Assembly: GCF_029542625.1 (NCBI RefSeq)
Contig: NZ_CP120733.1
Span: forward strand, 2,170,001 to 2,234,000
From: Tepidibacter hydrothermalis
GTDB lineage: Bacteria; Bacillota; Clostridia; Peptostreptococcales; Peptostreptococcaceae
Direction: 5' to 3'
DNA: 64,000 nucleotides
The position numbers were made by a program, and so were the translations under genes. Positions 24,851 to 32,832 of the stretch are shown one piece after another. How positions within the stretch are numbered: the stretch's first letter is position 1; each line of letters starts with the position of its first letter. Under the pieces are notes generated by a model. It was not told the DNA's origin. It saw only the letters and a list, made by a program, of their open reading frames with translations, and did no database searches.

Positions 24851-25095
24851 GGAAAATCAATATCTTTATGTCTTGAGTATTCATCAGTGAGTTCAAATAG
24901 TTCTCTACCACCTAATAGTATATTTTCTTCTGTAGCTGTATATCTTCCATTGTTCCTCATAATTCCCCCGACATTTCCAAGTCCAAGTAACATATCTGTT
25001 CTTTCTATTAACGTAACATCAGCTCCTGCTTTTTTAGCACTAATAGCAGCAGCGCATCCTGCCCAACCCCCACCTATGACTACAACTTTTCTCAT
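24793..25095 (-). pseudogene. FAD-dependent oxidoreductase, truncated by insertion
   Basis: From the ATG at 25095 (AAAGGAGGCTTTGAA) the protein begins with a Rossmann FAD-binding motif VVIGGGWAGCAAA and continues as a normal flavoprotein to about residue 87 (FPGHKHA). It then runs into 13 foreign residues and a stop; family members have several hundred residues. The ATGA overlap with the PyrK-like gene shows the pair was a translationally coupled operon. The missing part should lie at the far, left end of the island, outside this window. Confidence 0.85.
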
Positions 25096-26039
25096 TTCAA
25101 AGCCTCCTTTAGATATACTCTTGGCTCTATTTGAGTCTTGCAAGTTTTTATTTTTTCACCTTTAACCTTTACAATACAAGCACCACATATGCCCTCTCCA
25201 CAGCAAATCAAATTATTATTAGTTATAGCTAAATTTATTGTATCGTCTACACTATCAACTATATTCATAGTATTTTTATTAAAATGGTTAGACCCTGCAC
25301 TAAAAACCATATCTACACCTTTTTTTAATTCTTTCTTTATTAAGTTCTCATTGTCTCTAAAGTCAAAACACTCTAAATCTACATTTAATTCTTTTAGTTT
25401 TCTTTCTACCTCTTCAATTTTTTTGCCACAGCTATCAAAAAATACTTTTACTTCATTATTATTCTTCAAAAGATTATTAACTGCATTTATCAATGTAACA
25501 CTTGATAGTCCTTTTGTTACAATCAATACTTTTTTACTTTTTAATTGTTTGAAATATTTAATTCCAAATATACCATTAGTATATGGTCCTTTTATGAATA
25601 CCGTATCACTATTTAATAAATCTTTTGTCTTAGGTCCTATACTTTCCACAACTATATCCAGTATATTATTTTCTAAGTCTACATTCATCACAGAAATAGG
25701 ACTATTAAACATATCATCTTTTCTTTTTTTATCTTTCAAAAGTATATATGATCCAGGATGTATCAGTTCACCTGCCAGGCATTTTGGTATGCTTATACTG
25801 ATTAAATATATATTAGTCTTTATTTCTTTGTGTTTTAATACCTTGCACAATATACCTTCTCTAGGCTCACTTATTTTTTCATTATTTCTTTTGAAATTTT
25901 GGTATATACATATTCCTTTTAAGTCACACTCACATAGTTCCTTACCCGATAGCAAAGAACAACTTATACAATCTCCACTTTTAGCTAGGTGACAAGGGCA
26001 ATACATACTACCTGCATCAACACATATTTTGTTACCCAT
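25092..26039 (-). CDS. PyrK-like FAD/[2Fe-2S] electron-transfer protein, 315 aa
   Basis: The ferredoxin-reductase-like body (FAD and NAD-binding, about residues 60-270) ends in a [2Fe-2S] motif CCGEGICGACIVKVKGEKIK plus TC, as in dihydroorotate dehydrogenase B electron-transfer subunits. An extra cysteine-rich N-terminus (CPCHLAKSGDCISC, CECDLKGIC) could hold a further cluster. The ATG at 26039 follows GGGGG and gives 315 residues; the frame is open 11 codons further upstream. No pyrD is adjacent. The partner is the broken oxidoreductase, so the pathway is probably cut. Confidence 0.8.
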   Translation of the reverse strand: MGNKICVDAGSMYCPCHLAKSGDCISCSLLSGKELCECDLKGICIYQNFKRNNEKISEPREGILCKVLKHKEIKTNIYLISISIPKCLAGELIHPGSYILLKDKKRKDDMFNSPISVMNVDLENNILDIVVESIGPKTKDLLNSDTVFIKGPYTNGIFGIKYFKQLKSKKVLIVTKGLSSVTLINAVNNLLKNNNEVKVFFDSCGKKIEEVERKLKELNVDLECFDFRDNENLIKKELKKGVDMVFSAGSNHFNKNTMNIVDSVDDTINLAITNNNLICCGEGICGACIVKVKGEKIKTCKTQIEPRVYLKEALK

Positions 26040-26104
26040 AACAATCCCCCTTTCAAACAATATAAATGGCACGTTGCAAATCTTATCCTAAAGCTTAGAA
26101 TAGA

Positions 26105-26210
26105 AAATTCGTCTAGTCGTTATGCGCTGACTCATGTAGCCAACGATATCTAACGAGCTTTGTTGCTCAAAAAAGTTACAAGTGTAGTTTTTCAATCAAT
26201 GTTATCCATA
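26105..26210 (+). repeat. Chromosomal dispersed repeat, copy a
   Basis: Shares AATTCGTCTA, CTCATGT, GCCAACGA, GTTGCTCAAAA and TTTTTCAATCAATGTTATCC with copies at 32535, 37431 and 51241. It lies upstream of the PyrK-like gene. No gene is visible. Confidence 0.85.
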
Positions 26211-26310
26211 GATTCAGAATCATATAATCTACCATAGTATAAAAACTTTATTTCAAACTATACTCATTACTATAATTTATTTACATTTGCTTGTTTTGGT
26301 TACAAATAGG

Positions 26311-26345
26311 AAAAGCTGAAGGCAAGTTTTTGCCTTCAGCTTTAA
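26311..26345 (-). terminator. Terminator of gerW
   Basis: AAAGCTGAAGGCA/TGCCTTCAGCTTT stem with a short loop; it overlaps the last codons of gerW. Confidence 0.85.
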
Positions 26346-26830
26346 TTTTCTTCTTTATTATTTTTAGAATCTTCATTTTCTTGCTTATTTTCATCTTGTT
26401 TCTTAGATTGATTATTAGATTGACCGCTGCTTTTTCCTTTGCCTGAAAACATACCTTGTATATTTTCCATAAGCTTCGGTGTTTTGTTAAGTATATTATC
26501 TAGCATATTTGCATTTTGATCTACATACATAAGCTTAGTCTCTTCTTTTTCTACTACCATAAAAGCTACAGGTTGAACAGTTATACCTGCTCCAGTACCT
26601 CCTGCAAATGGATATGCATCTTTTGAATCTTCCTCTGATCTACAGTTCTTGTTGTACTCGCCTCCTCCAGACGCAAATCCAAACGAAACCTTTGATATAG
26701 GTATTAAAACTGACCCATTTGATGTTTCAACTGGATTTCCAACTATAGTATCCACATCAATCATATCTTTCATATTTTCCATAGTAGTTTTCATTAAACT
26801 CTCTATTGGATGCTTTTGTTGTTCTGGCAT
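26342..26830 (-). CDS. gerW: GerW/YtfJ family sporulation protein
   Basis: The N-terminal 110 residues match the YtfJ/GerW family: HPIESLMKTTMENMKDMIDV, VGNPVE, VLIPISKVSFGFASGGGE and GGTGAGITVQPVAFMVV. In Bacillus this forespore protein is needed for normal spore germination. The C-terminal 45 residues are a low-complexity K/Q/N/E tail. It follows the DUF2953 gene by three bases, a pairing usual in Clostridia. The start is supported by AAGGTGG. Confidence 0.9.
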   Translation of the reverse strand: MPEQQKHPIESLMKTTMENMKDMIDVDTIVGNPVETSNGSVLIPISKVSFGFASGGGEYNKNCRSEEDSKDAYPFAGGTGAGITVQPVAFMVVEKEETKLMYVDQNANMLDNILNKTPKLMENIQGMFSGKGKSSGQSNNQSKKQDENKQENEDSKNNKEEN

Positions 26831-26833
26831 TAT

Positions 26834-27433
26834 TTATGCACCACCTTTATTTATTTTAAAAGTTCTGTATTCTTTAAAAAGTCTTATAGAATTTATGACT
26901 TTTAAGTTAAAGTCTGTTATTATATATATTTTAAATACATTTTCATTGAATCCAGGTTTTATATTTAATTTCAAATCATCAATATTTGCTTTATCATAGA
27001 TATATTTGAATATTATATTTGTAAAATTGAACAAAAATATACTTAAAAATACATTTTCATTAGATATATATGTATCTATTTTTATTTTTCTGATATCAGC
27101 TTTTCCTAAAAGATATTCAAGTGTTTTTTTGAAACTTTCAAAACCCTTTAATATCTCTTTATTATTAAGCCTTTCCTTAAAACTATTTATTAAATCTCCT
27201 TTCGTAGAAGTATCTTGTGCAGCTTCTAAATTTATTCCTTCTTCATCAACAGACAAATCCAAGAAAGAATATTTTTTTTCATACTTTATAATTCCAAATA
27301 AACCTTTTATTTTAAATGCTATTTCATCATTTTGTCCATTTTTAATCAATTTTATTCTTATTTTCACATTAGAAGTTAATATAATTATTCCTAAAAATAT
27401 CAAAAATAAGAATATATAAACAATAATTTTCAT
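26834..27433 (-). CDS. DUF2953 membrane-anchored protein
   Basis: A single N-terminal membrane helix (IIVYIFLFLIFLGIIIL) is followed by a strand-rich domain with KIRIKLIKNGQNDEIAFKIK and KGLFGIIKYEKKYSF, typical of the DUF2953 family found next to ytfJ/gerW in sporulating Firmicutes. The ATG at 27433 gives about 199 residues, and a TTG six codons upstream is an alternative. Its place beside gerW suggests a spore-related role, but no activity is known. Confidence 0.8.
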   Translation of the reverse strand: MKIIVYIFLFLIFLGIIILTSNVKIRIKLIKNGQNDEIAFKIKGLFGIIKYEKKYSFLDLSVDEEGINLEAAQDTSTKGDLINSFKERLNNKEILKGFESFKKTLEYLLGKADIRKIKIDTYISNENVFLSIFLFNFTNIIFKYIYDKANIDDLKLNIKPGFNENVFKIYIITDFNLKVINSIRLFKEYRTFKINKGGA

Positions 27434-27613
27434 ACATATATTATTTCCCAAAAAATGAAATGCATACTTTTTTTTATAAAATCTATTGACTTTTTTTTAT
27501 TTTCTTATTATCTAATATAGATATATTATTGATTATATATTATACTTATAAAGTAGTATTTCTTTATACTTAATTTATAAAACATTTTTCCCTTAATTAT
27601 AGGAGTGATTATT

Positions 27614-28153
27614 TTGAAAATCGGAGCAAAAATTAATAGATTGAGAATATTAAATCAATTGACACAAGAAGAGTTAGCTCAAAGATGTGACCTTACAAAA
27701 GGTTTTATATCTAAAATCGAAAGAGACTTAACTTCTCCATCTATTGCGACATTAATGGATATTCTAGAAGCATTAGGAACTGATTTAAAGGCATTTTTTA
27801 ATGAAGTTGTAGAAGAAAAAATTGTTTACAAAAAAGATGATATATACGAATCCGTTAATGAAGAATTAAAACATACAATTCATTGGCTTATTCCAAATTC
27901 TCAAAAAAATGATATGGAACCTATTTTAGTAGACATAGAATCCGGAGGTAAGACAGTAGTAGATAGGCCTCATCAGGGACAAGAGTTCGGTTATATAGTA
28001 AAAGGTTCTGTAATAATTCATATAGGCAGTAAAAAGTTTAAAATAAAAAAAGGAGAGAGTTTTTACTTTACTCCAGATAAAGATCATTATATTGTAAATA
28101 ATACAAACAAAGCAGCTTCTATACTGTGGGTTTCTACTCCACCATCATTTTAA
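27614..28153 (+). CDS. XRE-cupin transcriptional regulator
   Basis: An N-terminal Xre helix-turn-helix (about residues 1-60: LNQLTQEELAQRCDLTKGF, ISKIERDLTSPS) is joined to a C-terminal cupin barrel (about 110-175: QGQEFGYIVKGSVIIHIG, GESFYFTPDKDHYIVN). Such PuuR-type regulators often sense polyamines or amino acids. I prefer the TTG at 27614, eight bases after AGGAG, over the GTG at 27605. It stands alone on the plus strand between two minus-strand groups. The regulon is not evident. Confidence 0.88.
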   Translation: MKIGAKINRLRILNQLTQEELAQRCDLTKGFISKIERDLTSPSIATLMDILEALGTDLKAFFNEVVEEKIVYKKDDIYESVNEELKHTIHWLIPNSQKNDMEPILVDIESGGKTVVDRPHQGQEFGYIVKGSVIIHIGSKKFKIKKGESFYFTPDKDHYIVNNTNKAASILWVSTPPSF

Positions 28154-28154
28154 A

Positions 28155-28195
28155 AAAAATCGCATTATGCTATAGCATAATGCGATTTTTTATAT
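28155..28195. terminator. Bidirectional terminator
   Basis: AAAAAATCGCATTATGCTA and TAGCATAATGCGATTTTTT form a long perfect stem serving the cupin regulator (+) and scpB (-). Confidence 0.9.
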
Positions 28196-28212
28196 ATTAT
28201 AAAGCTAATTTT

Positions 28213-28743
28213 TTATTCTTGTGTTTTTTCTTCTTCAACAGGTGGTAAATCTTCTATCTTATCAAGACCAAACAGTTTTAAGAACTCTTCAGTTGTTTTG
28301 TATATTATAGGTTTTCCTATTTTATTAAGTCTTCCTGCTTCTTTTACAAATCCATGCTCAACCAATGTAGATATAGCCTTATCACACTTAACACCACGTA
28401 TTTCTTCTATTTCCACCTTGGTTATAGGTTGTTTATAAGCTATTATAGTTAATGTCTCTAAAGTAGCTTGAGTTAAACTTTTTTTCTTTTTAGGTTCAAA
28501 TAACTTTACTACATACTCTTGATACTCTTTGTTAGTTCCCATTTGATATTTGTTTTGAACATTATATATTTGTATTCCTCTATTTTGTTCTTCATATTCT
28601 TTCTTTAATTCTATTAATATATTTTCTATATCCCGAGATTTCATGTCTTCATTTATTATTTCTTTTATTTCCTTTACTGTTATAGGATCTGAATATGAAA
28701 ATAGTATAGATTCTATAATATTTTTTATTCTTTTGTTATTCAT
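28213..28743 (-). CDS. scpB: Segregation and condensation protein B
   Basis: ScpB is the winged-helix (kite) subunit of the SMC-ScpAB condensin that organises and separates chromosomes. Tandem winged helices are visible (IIESILFSYSDPITVKEI at the start; TQATLETLTIIAYKQPITKV and EIEEIRGVKCDKAISTLVEH further on). The ATG at 28743 is preferred over the upstream GTG. The gene starts just after the scpA stop. Length of 176 residues is normal. Confidence 0.95.
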   Translation of the reverse strand: MNNKRIKNIIESILFSYSDPITVKEIKEIINEDMKSRDIENILIELKKEYEEQNRGIQIYNVQNKYQMGTNKEYQEYVVKLFEPKKKKSLTQATLETLTIIAYKQPITKVEIEEIRGVKCDKAISTLVEHGFVKEAGRLNKIGKPIIYKTTEEFLKLFGLDKIEDLPPVEEEKTQE

Positions 28744-28748
28744 ACAAA

Positions 28749-29453
28749 TCACTCTACCTTTTTAACTATTATATCTGCTAAATATTCTTCTTGTTTTACT
28801 ACTATATTCTTTGTTTTTATAAGTTCAAGAACAGATAAAAAAGTAACTATAATTTCTTCTTTATCTGAAGTTTTTATTAAATCTTTAAATAGCAACCTTC
28901 CCTTTTTATCCAATTGGTTTTTGACATAATAAATTTTTTCTTCTATTGAAATAGTAGGCTTTTTATATATTGTATCTAATTTATTCTCCGTTTTTTCTTT
29001 TCTTATTTCCTTAACAACACTTGGTAAGAATTTCATAAGCATATCTATATTTAAATTTGACAAATCCATTTTTTCTTCTATATAGATTTCTTCTTTTTTT
29101 CTGTAAAATACACCTTCTCCTAAATACATTCTATCTTTTAAGTAATTTGATGCATTTTTAAAGTTTTTATATTCTATAAGCTGATGCATAAGCTCAGTTC
29201 TAGGATCTTCTTCTTCTTCATTTTTTTTATACAGCAAATATTTAGATTTAATTTCAAGAAGTCTACACGCCATTATTATAAAATCACTAGTTATTTCAAG
29301 GTCCATGCCTCCCATTTCATCTAAATAATCTAGATACTGCTTTGTTATTTCAAAAATAGATATATCATATATATCTATTTTGTGTTTTACTATTAGATCA
29401 TATAACAGATCCATTGGGCCTTCGTAAAAATTTAAAGCTACATTATATCCCAT
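28749..29453 (-). CDS. scpA: Segregation and condensation protein A
   Basis: ScpA is the kleisin that bridges SMC heads and binds ScpB. The N-terminus has the family sequence FYEGPMDLLYDLIVKHKIDI and YDISIFEITKQYLDYL; the C-terminal winged helix ends in VTFLSVLELIKTKNIVV. The ATG at 29453 with AAGGTGATTGAT is the best start (234 residues). It follows the M50 protease gene closely and precedes scpB, so the three form an operon. Confidence 0.95.
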   Translation of the reverse strand: MGYNVALNFYEGPMDLLYDLIVKHKIDIYDISIFEITKQYLDYLDEMGGMDLEITSDFIIMACRLLEIKSKYLLYKKNEEEEDPRTELMHQLIEYKNFKNASNYLKDRMYLGEGVFYRKKEEIYIEEKMDLSNLNIDMLMKFLPSVVKEIRKEKTENKLDTIYKKPTISIEEKIYYVKNQLDKKGRLLFKDLIKTSDKEEIIVTFLSVLELIKTKNIVVKQEEYLADIIVKKVE

Positions 29454-29463
29454 ATCAATCACC

Positions 29464-30072
29464 TTAAAGTATAATATTTATTAAATTGTTTATAACATTA
29501 TATATAGGACTTGTGACTATCCTTATATTATCCGTAAACATCAATACTATTAATATAATACTGCCTATATACTCATATTTAAAATAATAATAATGCAATC
29601 TATTTGGAAGAATAGATAGTATTATCTTAGATCCATCTAAAGGAGGTATAGGTAATAAATTGAATACAGCAAATCCAATATTTATACTTACCGCACTTAA
29701 AATTATACTATTTAGTGCATACATATTTACATATCTAAGTTCATACTTGTATAAATATATACATATTATAGCAAGTATTATGTTGCATATAACTCCTGCT
29801 ATTGAAACTAAAAAAAGTCCTATTCTTTTATGCTTAAACCTATTTGAATTAATAGGAACAGGTTTTGCCCATCCAAAATGTACAATAATTAGCATTAAAA
29901 ATCCTATAGGATCTATATGCTTTAAAGGATTTAAAGAAAGCCTTCCACTTTTTTTAGCTGTGTCATCTCCTAATATATATGCTGCATATCCATGTCCAAA
30001 TTCATGTATAGATATTGCCATTAATATACCGGGAAGAATTATTAAAAAATCAATCATATTTTCATTCTCCAT
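29464..30072 (-). CDS. Site-2-type (M50) membrane metalloprotease
   Basis: An integral membrane protease of the YwhC-like S2P family. HEFGH (residues 23-27) supplies two zinc ligands and the catalytic glutamate, and NLLPIPPLDGSK (about 138-149) supplies the third ligand. Five or six membrane segments are visible in 202 residues. It has no PDZ domain. It sits immediately upstream of scpA-scpB, as in many Firmicutes; the natural substrate is unknown. Confidence 0.92.
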   Translation of the reverse strand: MENENMIDFLIILPGILMAISIHEFGHGYAAYILGDDTAKKSGRLSLNPLKHIDPIGFLMLIIVHFGWAKPVPINSNRFKHKRIGLFLVSIAGVICNIILAIICIYLYKYELRYVNMYALNSIILSAVSINIGFAVFNLLPIPPLDGSKIILSILPNRLHYYYFKYEYIGSIILIVLMFTDNIRIVTSPIYNVINNLINIIL

Positions 30073-30140
30073 TCTTATTCTACGATACTACTTATTATAA
30101 CAAACTCACATATTTTTTGAAAGAAATTTAATTGTATAGA

Positions 30141-30182
30141 TATGTTTTATGCTACTTTATATCTAAAGTAGCATAAAACATA
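30141..30182. repeat. Perfect 19-bp inverted repeat in a divergent gap
   Basis: TATGTTTTATGCTACTTTA and its exact reverse complement are separated by four bases. It lies between the divergent starts of the M50 protease (30072) and the 82-residue gene (30248), with no strong T-run. It may be an operator, a regulatory hairpin or an old terminator. Confidence 0.8.
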
Positions 30183-30247
30183 TATAGTTCATAATATAAA
30201 AAGAAGAATATTTTTATTTTACATATAATATAGAAAGGAGATTTTTT

Positions 30248-30496
30248 ATGAAGGGTTTTTGTAGTGAATTAGCATGCCTACTCGAAAGTGAAGCATTCCA
30301 ATGTTTTTTGAATTCAGATAAAATTAAATTAGCACAAGTCAACGCACTAACTTCGCTACTCATAAAAAATAATATCGATTTTGACTCTATATTCACCTCA
30401 AAAACTCGTAGAACACCAGCAACACTTACAATAACAGTAGTTGTAAATGAATGTACGAGAATCTCTAGAACATTTACATTTAGTTGTTGTGATTAA
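30248..30496 (+). CDS. Small cysteine-containing protein, 82 aa
   Basis: AAAGGAGATTTTTT precedes the ATG. The product has cysteines at positions 5 and 10, CF near 19 and a closing FTFSCCD, with a strand-rich, threonine-rich C-terminal half (RRTPATLTITVVVNECTRIS). There is no signal peptide. Such proteins are common among spore-coat or envelope components of clostridia, and a sporulation gene follows, but this is only suggestive. Confidence 0.65.
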   Translation: MKGFCSELACLLESEAFQCFLNSDKIKLAQVNALTSLLIKNNIDFDSIFTSKTRRTPATLTITVVVNECTRISRTFTFSCCD

Positions 30497-30580
30497 TTTT
30501 GAATTTTTTTCATATCTTGCTAATTATCTAACATTATAAAATTCCTCCGAAAAGAAAAACTATTTATAGGAGGTGTATTT

Positions 30581-31270
30581 ATGAAAAAAAATTCAAAGCC
30601 ATTAGTTTATACTGTTGTAACAGTACTTGGTCTATCTACTTTTATGATGGGATGTACTAATGATCAAGCAGCTAGAAATGTAAATGATCGAAATGTAGGA
30701 ATGGGATCACCTAATTATCAAACCACATATCCTAATACAGGATATGTAGGAAATCCAGATTCTCCAAATTATAATCCTAATCAGTATAGAGGATATGTAG
30801 GAGATACTAGAACTCCAAATTATAATCTTAATCAATATACAGGCTATGTAGGAAGTAACAGAAATCCAAAATATAACCCTAATCAATATACTGGATATGT
30901 AGGAAACACTAATAACCTAAATGATAATTATCAAAACAACATTAGTAAAAAGAGTGCTGGTTTAAATAATACAATTAGAAGCAAGTGTAATCAATTAAAA
31001 GGAGTTAAAGATTGTTCAGTAGCAGTTCAAGGAGATACTTGTGTTGTTGCTGTAGATCCAAATACAACTTTAAATGAATCATTAAAGAATCAAATAGAAT
31101 CTGCTTGTAAGAATACAGATGCTAATATAGATAAAGTAGTTATCTCTCAAGACAATAATGTCTACGATCAATTGAGACGATTAGGCCAGAATGTTGGAGC
31201 AGGACAACCTATAAAAGATATTAACACTGAAATTCAGAATATATTCAATAGATTAGCTCCTAGAAGATAA
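30581..31270 (+). CDS. YhcN/YlaJ-family sporulation lipoprotein
   Basis: A lipoprotein signal with lipobox MMGC (cysteine 25) leads into a tyrosine/asparagine-rich region (about residues 45-110) with four near repeats of PNYNPNQYTGYVGN. The C-terminal 110 residues form the YhcN/YlaJ-type fold: CNQLKGVKDCSVAVQGDTCV, then VVAVDPN and the end of a typical spore lipoprotein. The family lies in the spore inner membrane or cortex. AGGAGGTGTATTT precedes the ATG, and a terminator follows. Confidence 0.8.
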   Translation: MKKNSKPLVYTVVTVLGLSTFMMGCTNDQAARNVNDRNVGMGSPNYQTTYPNTGYVGNPDSPNYNPNQYRGYVGDTRTPNYNLNQYTGYVGSNRNPKYNPNQYTGYVGNTNNLNDNYQNNISKKSAGLNNTIRSKCNQLKGVKDCSVAVQGDTCVVAVDPNTTLNESLKNQIESACKNTDANIDKVVISQDNNVYDQLRRLGQNVGAGQPIKDINTEIQNIFNRLAPRR

Positions 31271-31272
31271 AT

Positions 31273-31308
31273 AAAAAACAGTCTAAGTTTTACTTAGACT
31301 GTTTTTTT
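31273..31308. terminator. Bidirectional terminator
   Basis: AAAAAACAGTCTAAG/CTTAGACTGTTTTTT between the convergent lipoprotein and dacF genes. Confidence 0.9.
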
Positions 31309-32449
31309 ATTTTAATATAGAATCTAAAACTTTATTTAACATTTTTAAGTAACCGGCCTTTTTAACTTCTTTATTTGATACTAAATTGGATTTCATAATA
31401 ATCTTTTTATCTTTATATATTTGAACCTCTCCTATTTTTTGTCCTTTCTTAATAGGAAATTTAAAATTCTCGTCTATAACTATTTTTTGTTTGAAATCTT
31501 TTTTATCTCCCTTTTTATTCAAATAATAAAGAGGTTGTTCACATGTAAGTTCTATATTCTCAGGATCTGCTTTTTCTAACTTAACTTTTTTCACTACTTG
31601 ACCTTGATCGTATATTTTTACAGTTTCATAATTAGCAAATCCATAATTTAATAAAGATGATGCTTCACTAAATCTTTCCTTAGATGAAGGTGCTCCTAAA
31701 ACCACAGCTATTAAAGTCAAATCGTCTCTAGTTGCTGATGCTGATAGACAAAATCTAGCTTCATTTGTAAATCCAGTTTTTATTCCATTAGCTCCTTTAT
31801 AAAATCTTACAAGCTTATTAGTGTTTACAAGACCTATTTTCTTTTGTTTTTTACCAACTACAATTTCATCCATCCATATTTTTAAATATTTATGAATATC
31901 CTTATACTTTATTAGCTCCTTTGACATCAATGATATATCATAAGCGCTTGTATAATGATCTTCTACAGGTAATCCGTTAGTATTTACAAAATGTGTATCC
32001 TTCATTCCTAATTCTTGTGCTTTTTCATTCATCTTCTTTACAAATGCTTCTTCACTTCCATAAATGTATTCTGCCATGGCTACACATCCATCATTAGCAG
32101 ATGCAACAGCTATACCTTTAAGTAATTGATCAACCGTTTTGACTTCTCCAGGTTCTAGAAATAATTGGCTACCTCCCATACTAGATGCATTTTCACTTAT
32201 AGTGACTTGATCATCTAATTTTATTCTTCCTTCACTTAAAGCTTCCATGGTAAGTAGCATACTCATTATCTTTGTAACACTGGCTGGAGGTAATTTTTCA
32301 TGCGAATTTTTTTCATATAGAATGGTTCCGCTATTTGCATCTATTAATATAGCAGATTTTGAACTTAATTTCATATCTTCATTTGCAAATGAAGTAAATG
32401 AAGATATAATCATTATCATAGTTAAAACTAAACTTAATTTTCTTTTCAT
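31307..32449 (-). CDS. dacF: D-alanyl-D-alanine carboxypeptidase (PBP5/DacF type)
   Basis: It trims the last D-alanine from peptidoglycan stem peptides. A signal peptide (about 1-22) is followed by the penicillin-binding motifs SVTK (serine 57), SAND (near 115) and KTGF (near 217), then the PBP5_C beta domain and a C-terminal amphipathic helix (YLKMLNKVLDSILK) that touches the membrane. The length of 380 residues is normal. In Firmicutes dacF homologues act in spore cortex formation; here the neighbours (scpAB, gerW, YhcN-like) fit that. Confidence 0.92.
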   Translation of the reverse strand: MKRKLSLVLTMIMIISSFTSFANEDMKLSSKSAILIDANSGTILYEKNSHEKLPPASVTKIMSMLLTMEALSEGRIKLDDQVTISENASSMGGSQLFLEPGEVKTVDQLLKGIAVASANDGCVAMAEYIYGSEEAFVKKMNEKAQELGMKDTHFVNTNGLPVEDHYTSAYDISLMSKELIKYKDIHKYLKIWMDEIVVGKKQKKIGLVNTNKLVRFYKGANGIKTGFTNEARFCLSASATRDDLTLIAVVLGAPSSKERFSEASSLLNYGFANYETVKIYDQGQVVKKVKLEKADPENIELTCEQPLYYLNKKGDKKDFKQKIVIDENFKFPIKKGQKIGEVQIYKDKKIIMKSNLVSNKEVKKAGYLKMLNKVLDSILK

Positions 32450-32534
32450 TCTTTCACCTCATCTCATTTTAGTTATATTTTGACACTTTAAAAGGTTTAT
32501 TATACGGTTTACAATTTGGTAAAAAAAAACATAA

Positions 32535-32690
32535 AAATTCGTCTACTCGCTAACGCGGTGACTCATATCGCCAACGATCCTTACAGGCTCCGTTGCTCAA
32601 AATTCACATAGTTCATGGCGCCAACAAGTCTCACGACTCTGTTGCTTAAAAATAGTTGCAAGTATAGCTTTTTCAATAAGTTATCTACAA
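32535..32690 (+). repeat. Chromosomal dispersed repeat, copy b with doubled core
   Basis: AAATTCGTCTACTCGCTAAC starts it; the core occurs twice (CTCATATCGCCAACGATCC...GTTGCTCAAAA and TTCATGGCGCCAACAAGTC...GTTGCTTAAAA). It ends TTTTTCAATAAGTTATC. It lies upstream of dacF and just before the insertion sequence. Confidence 0.85.
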
Positions 32691-32743
32691 AACAAAAAAT
32701 GAAATAATTTATAAATAAAAAAAGATGCAACCGATATAAAATG

Positions 32744-32797
32744 GTACCTATAGATTGGACACATAAAAAAGAGTGTCTAGTTTATAGGTACTTTTTT
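32744..32797 (+). terminator. Terminator inside the IS left end
   Basis: GTACCTATA/TATAGGTAC with inner GGACAC/GTGTC pairing, then TTTTTT. It would stop transcription entering from outside before the transposase gene. Confidence 0.75.
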
Positions 32798-32832
32798 GTG
32801 TATAATTATCATTGAATATGGAGGCCTTTAGT

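Noticed and set aside
25138-25992. A 284-residue plus-strand frame
   Set aside because: It is the complement of the PyrK-like gene, which has clear cofactor motifs; the plus frame is a phenylalanine/serine-rich shadow.
32812-32832. Upstream TTG (32812) as the transposase start
   Set aside because: GGAGG lies downstream of it and is well spaced for the ATG at 32833.
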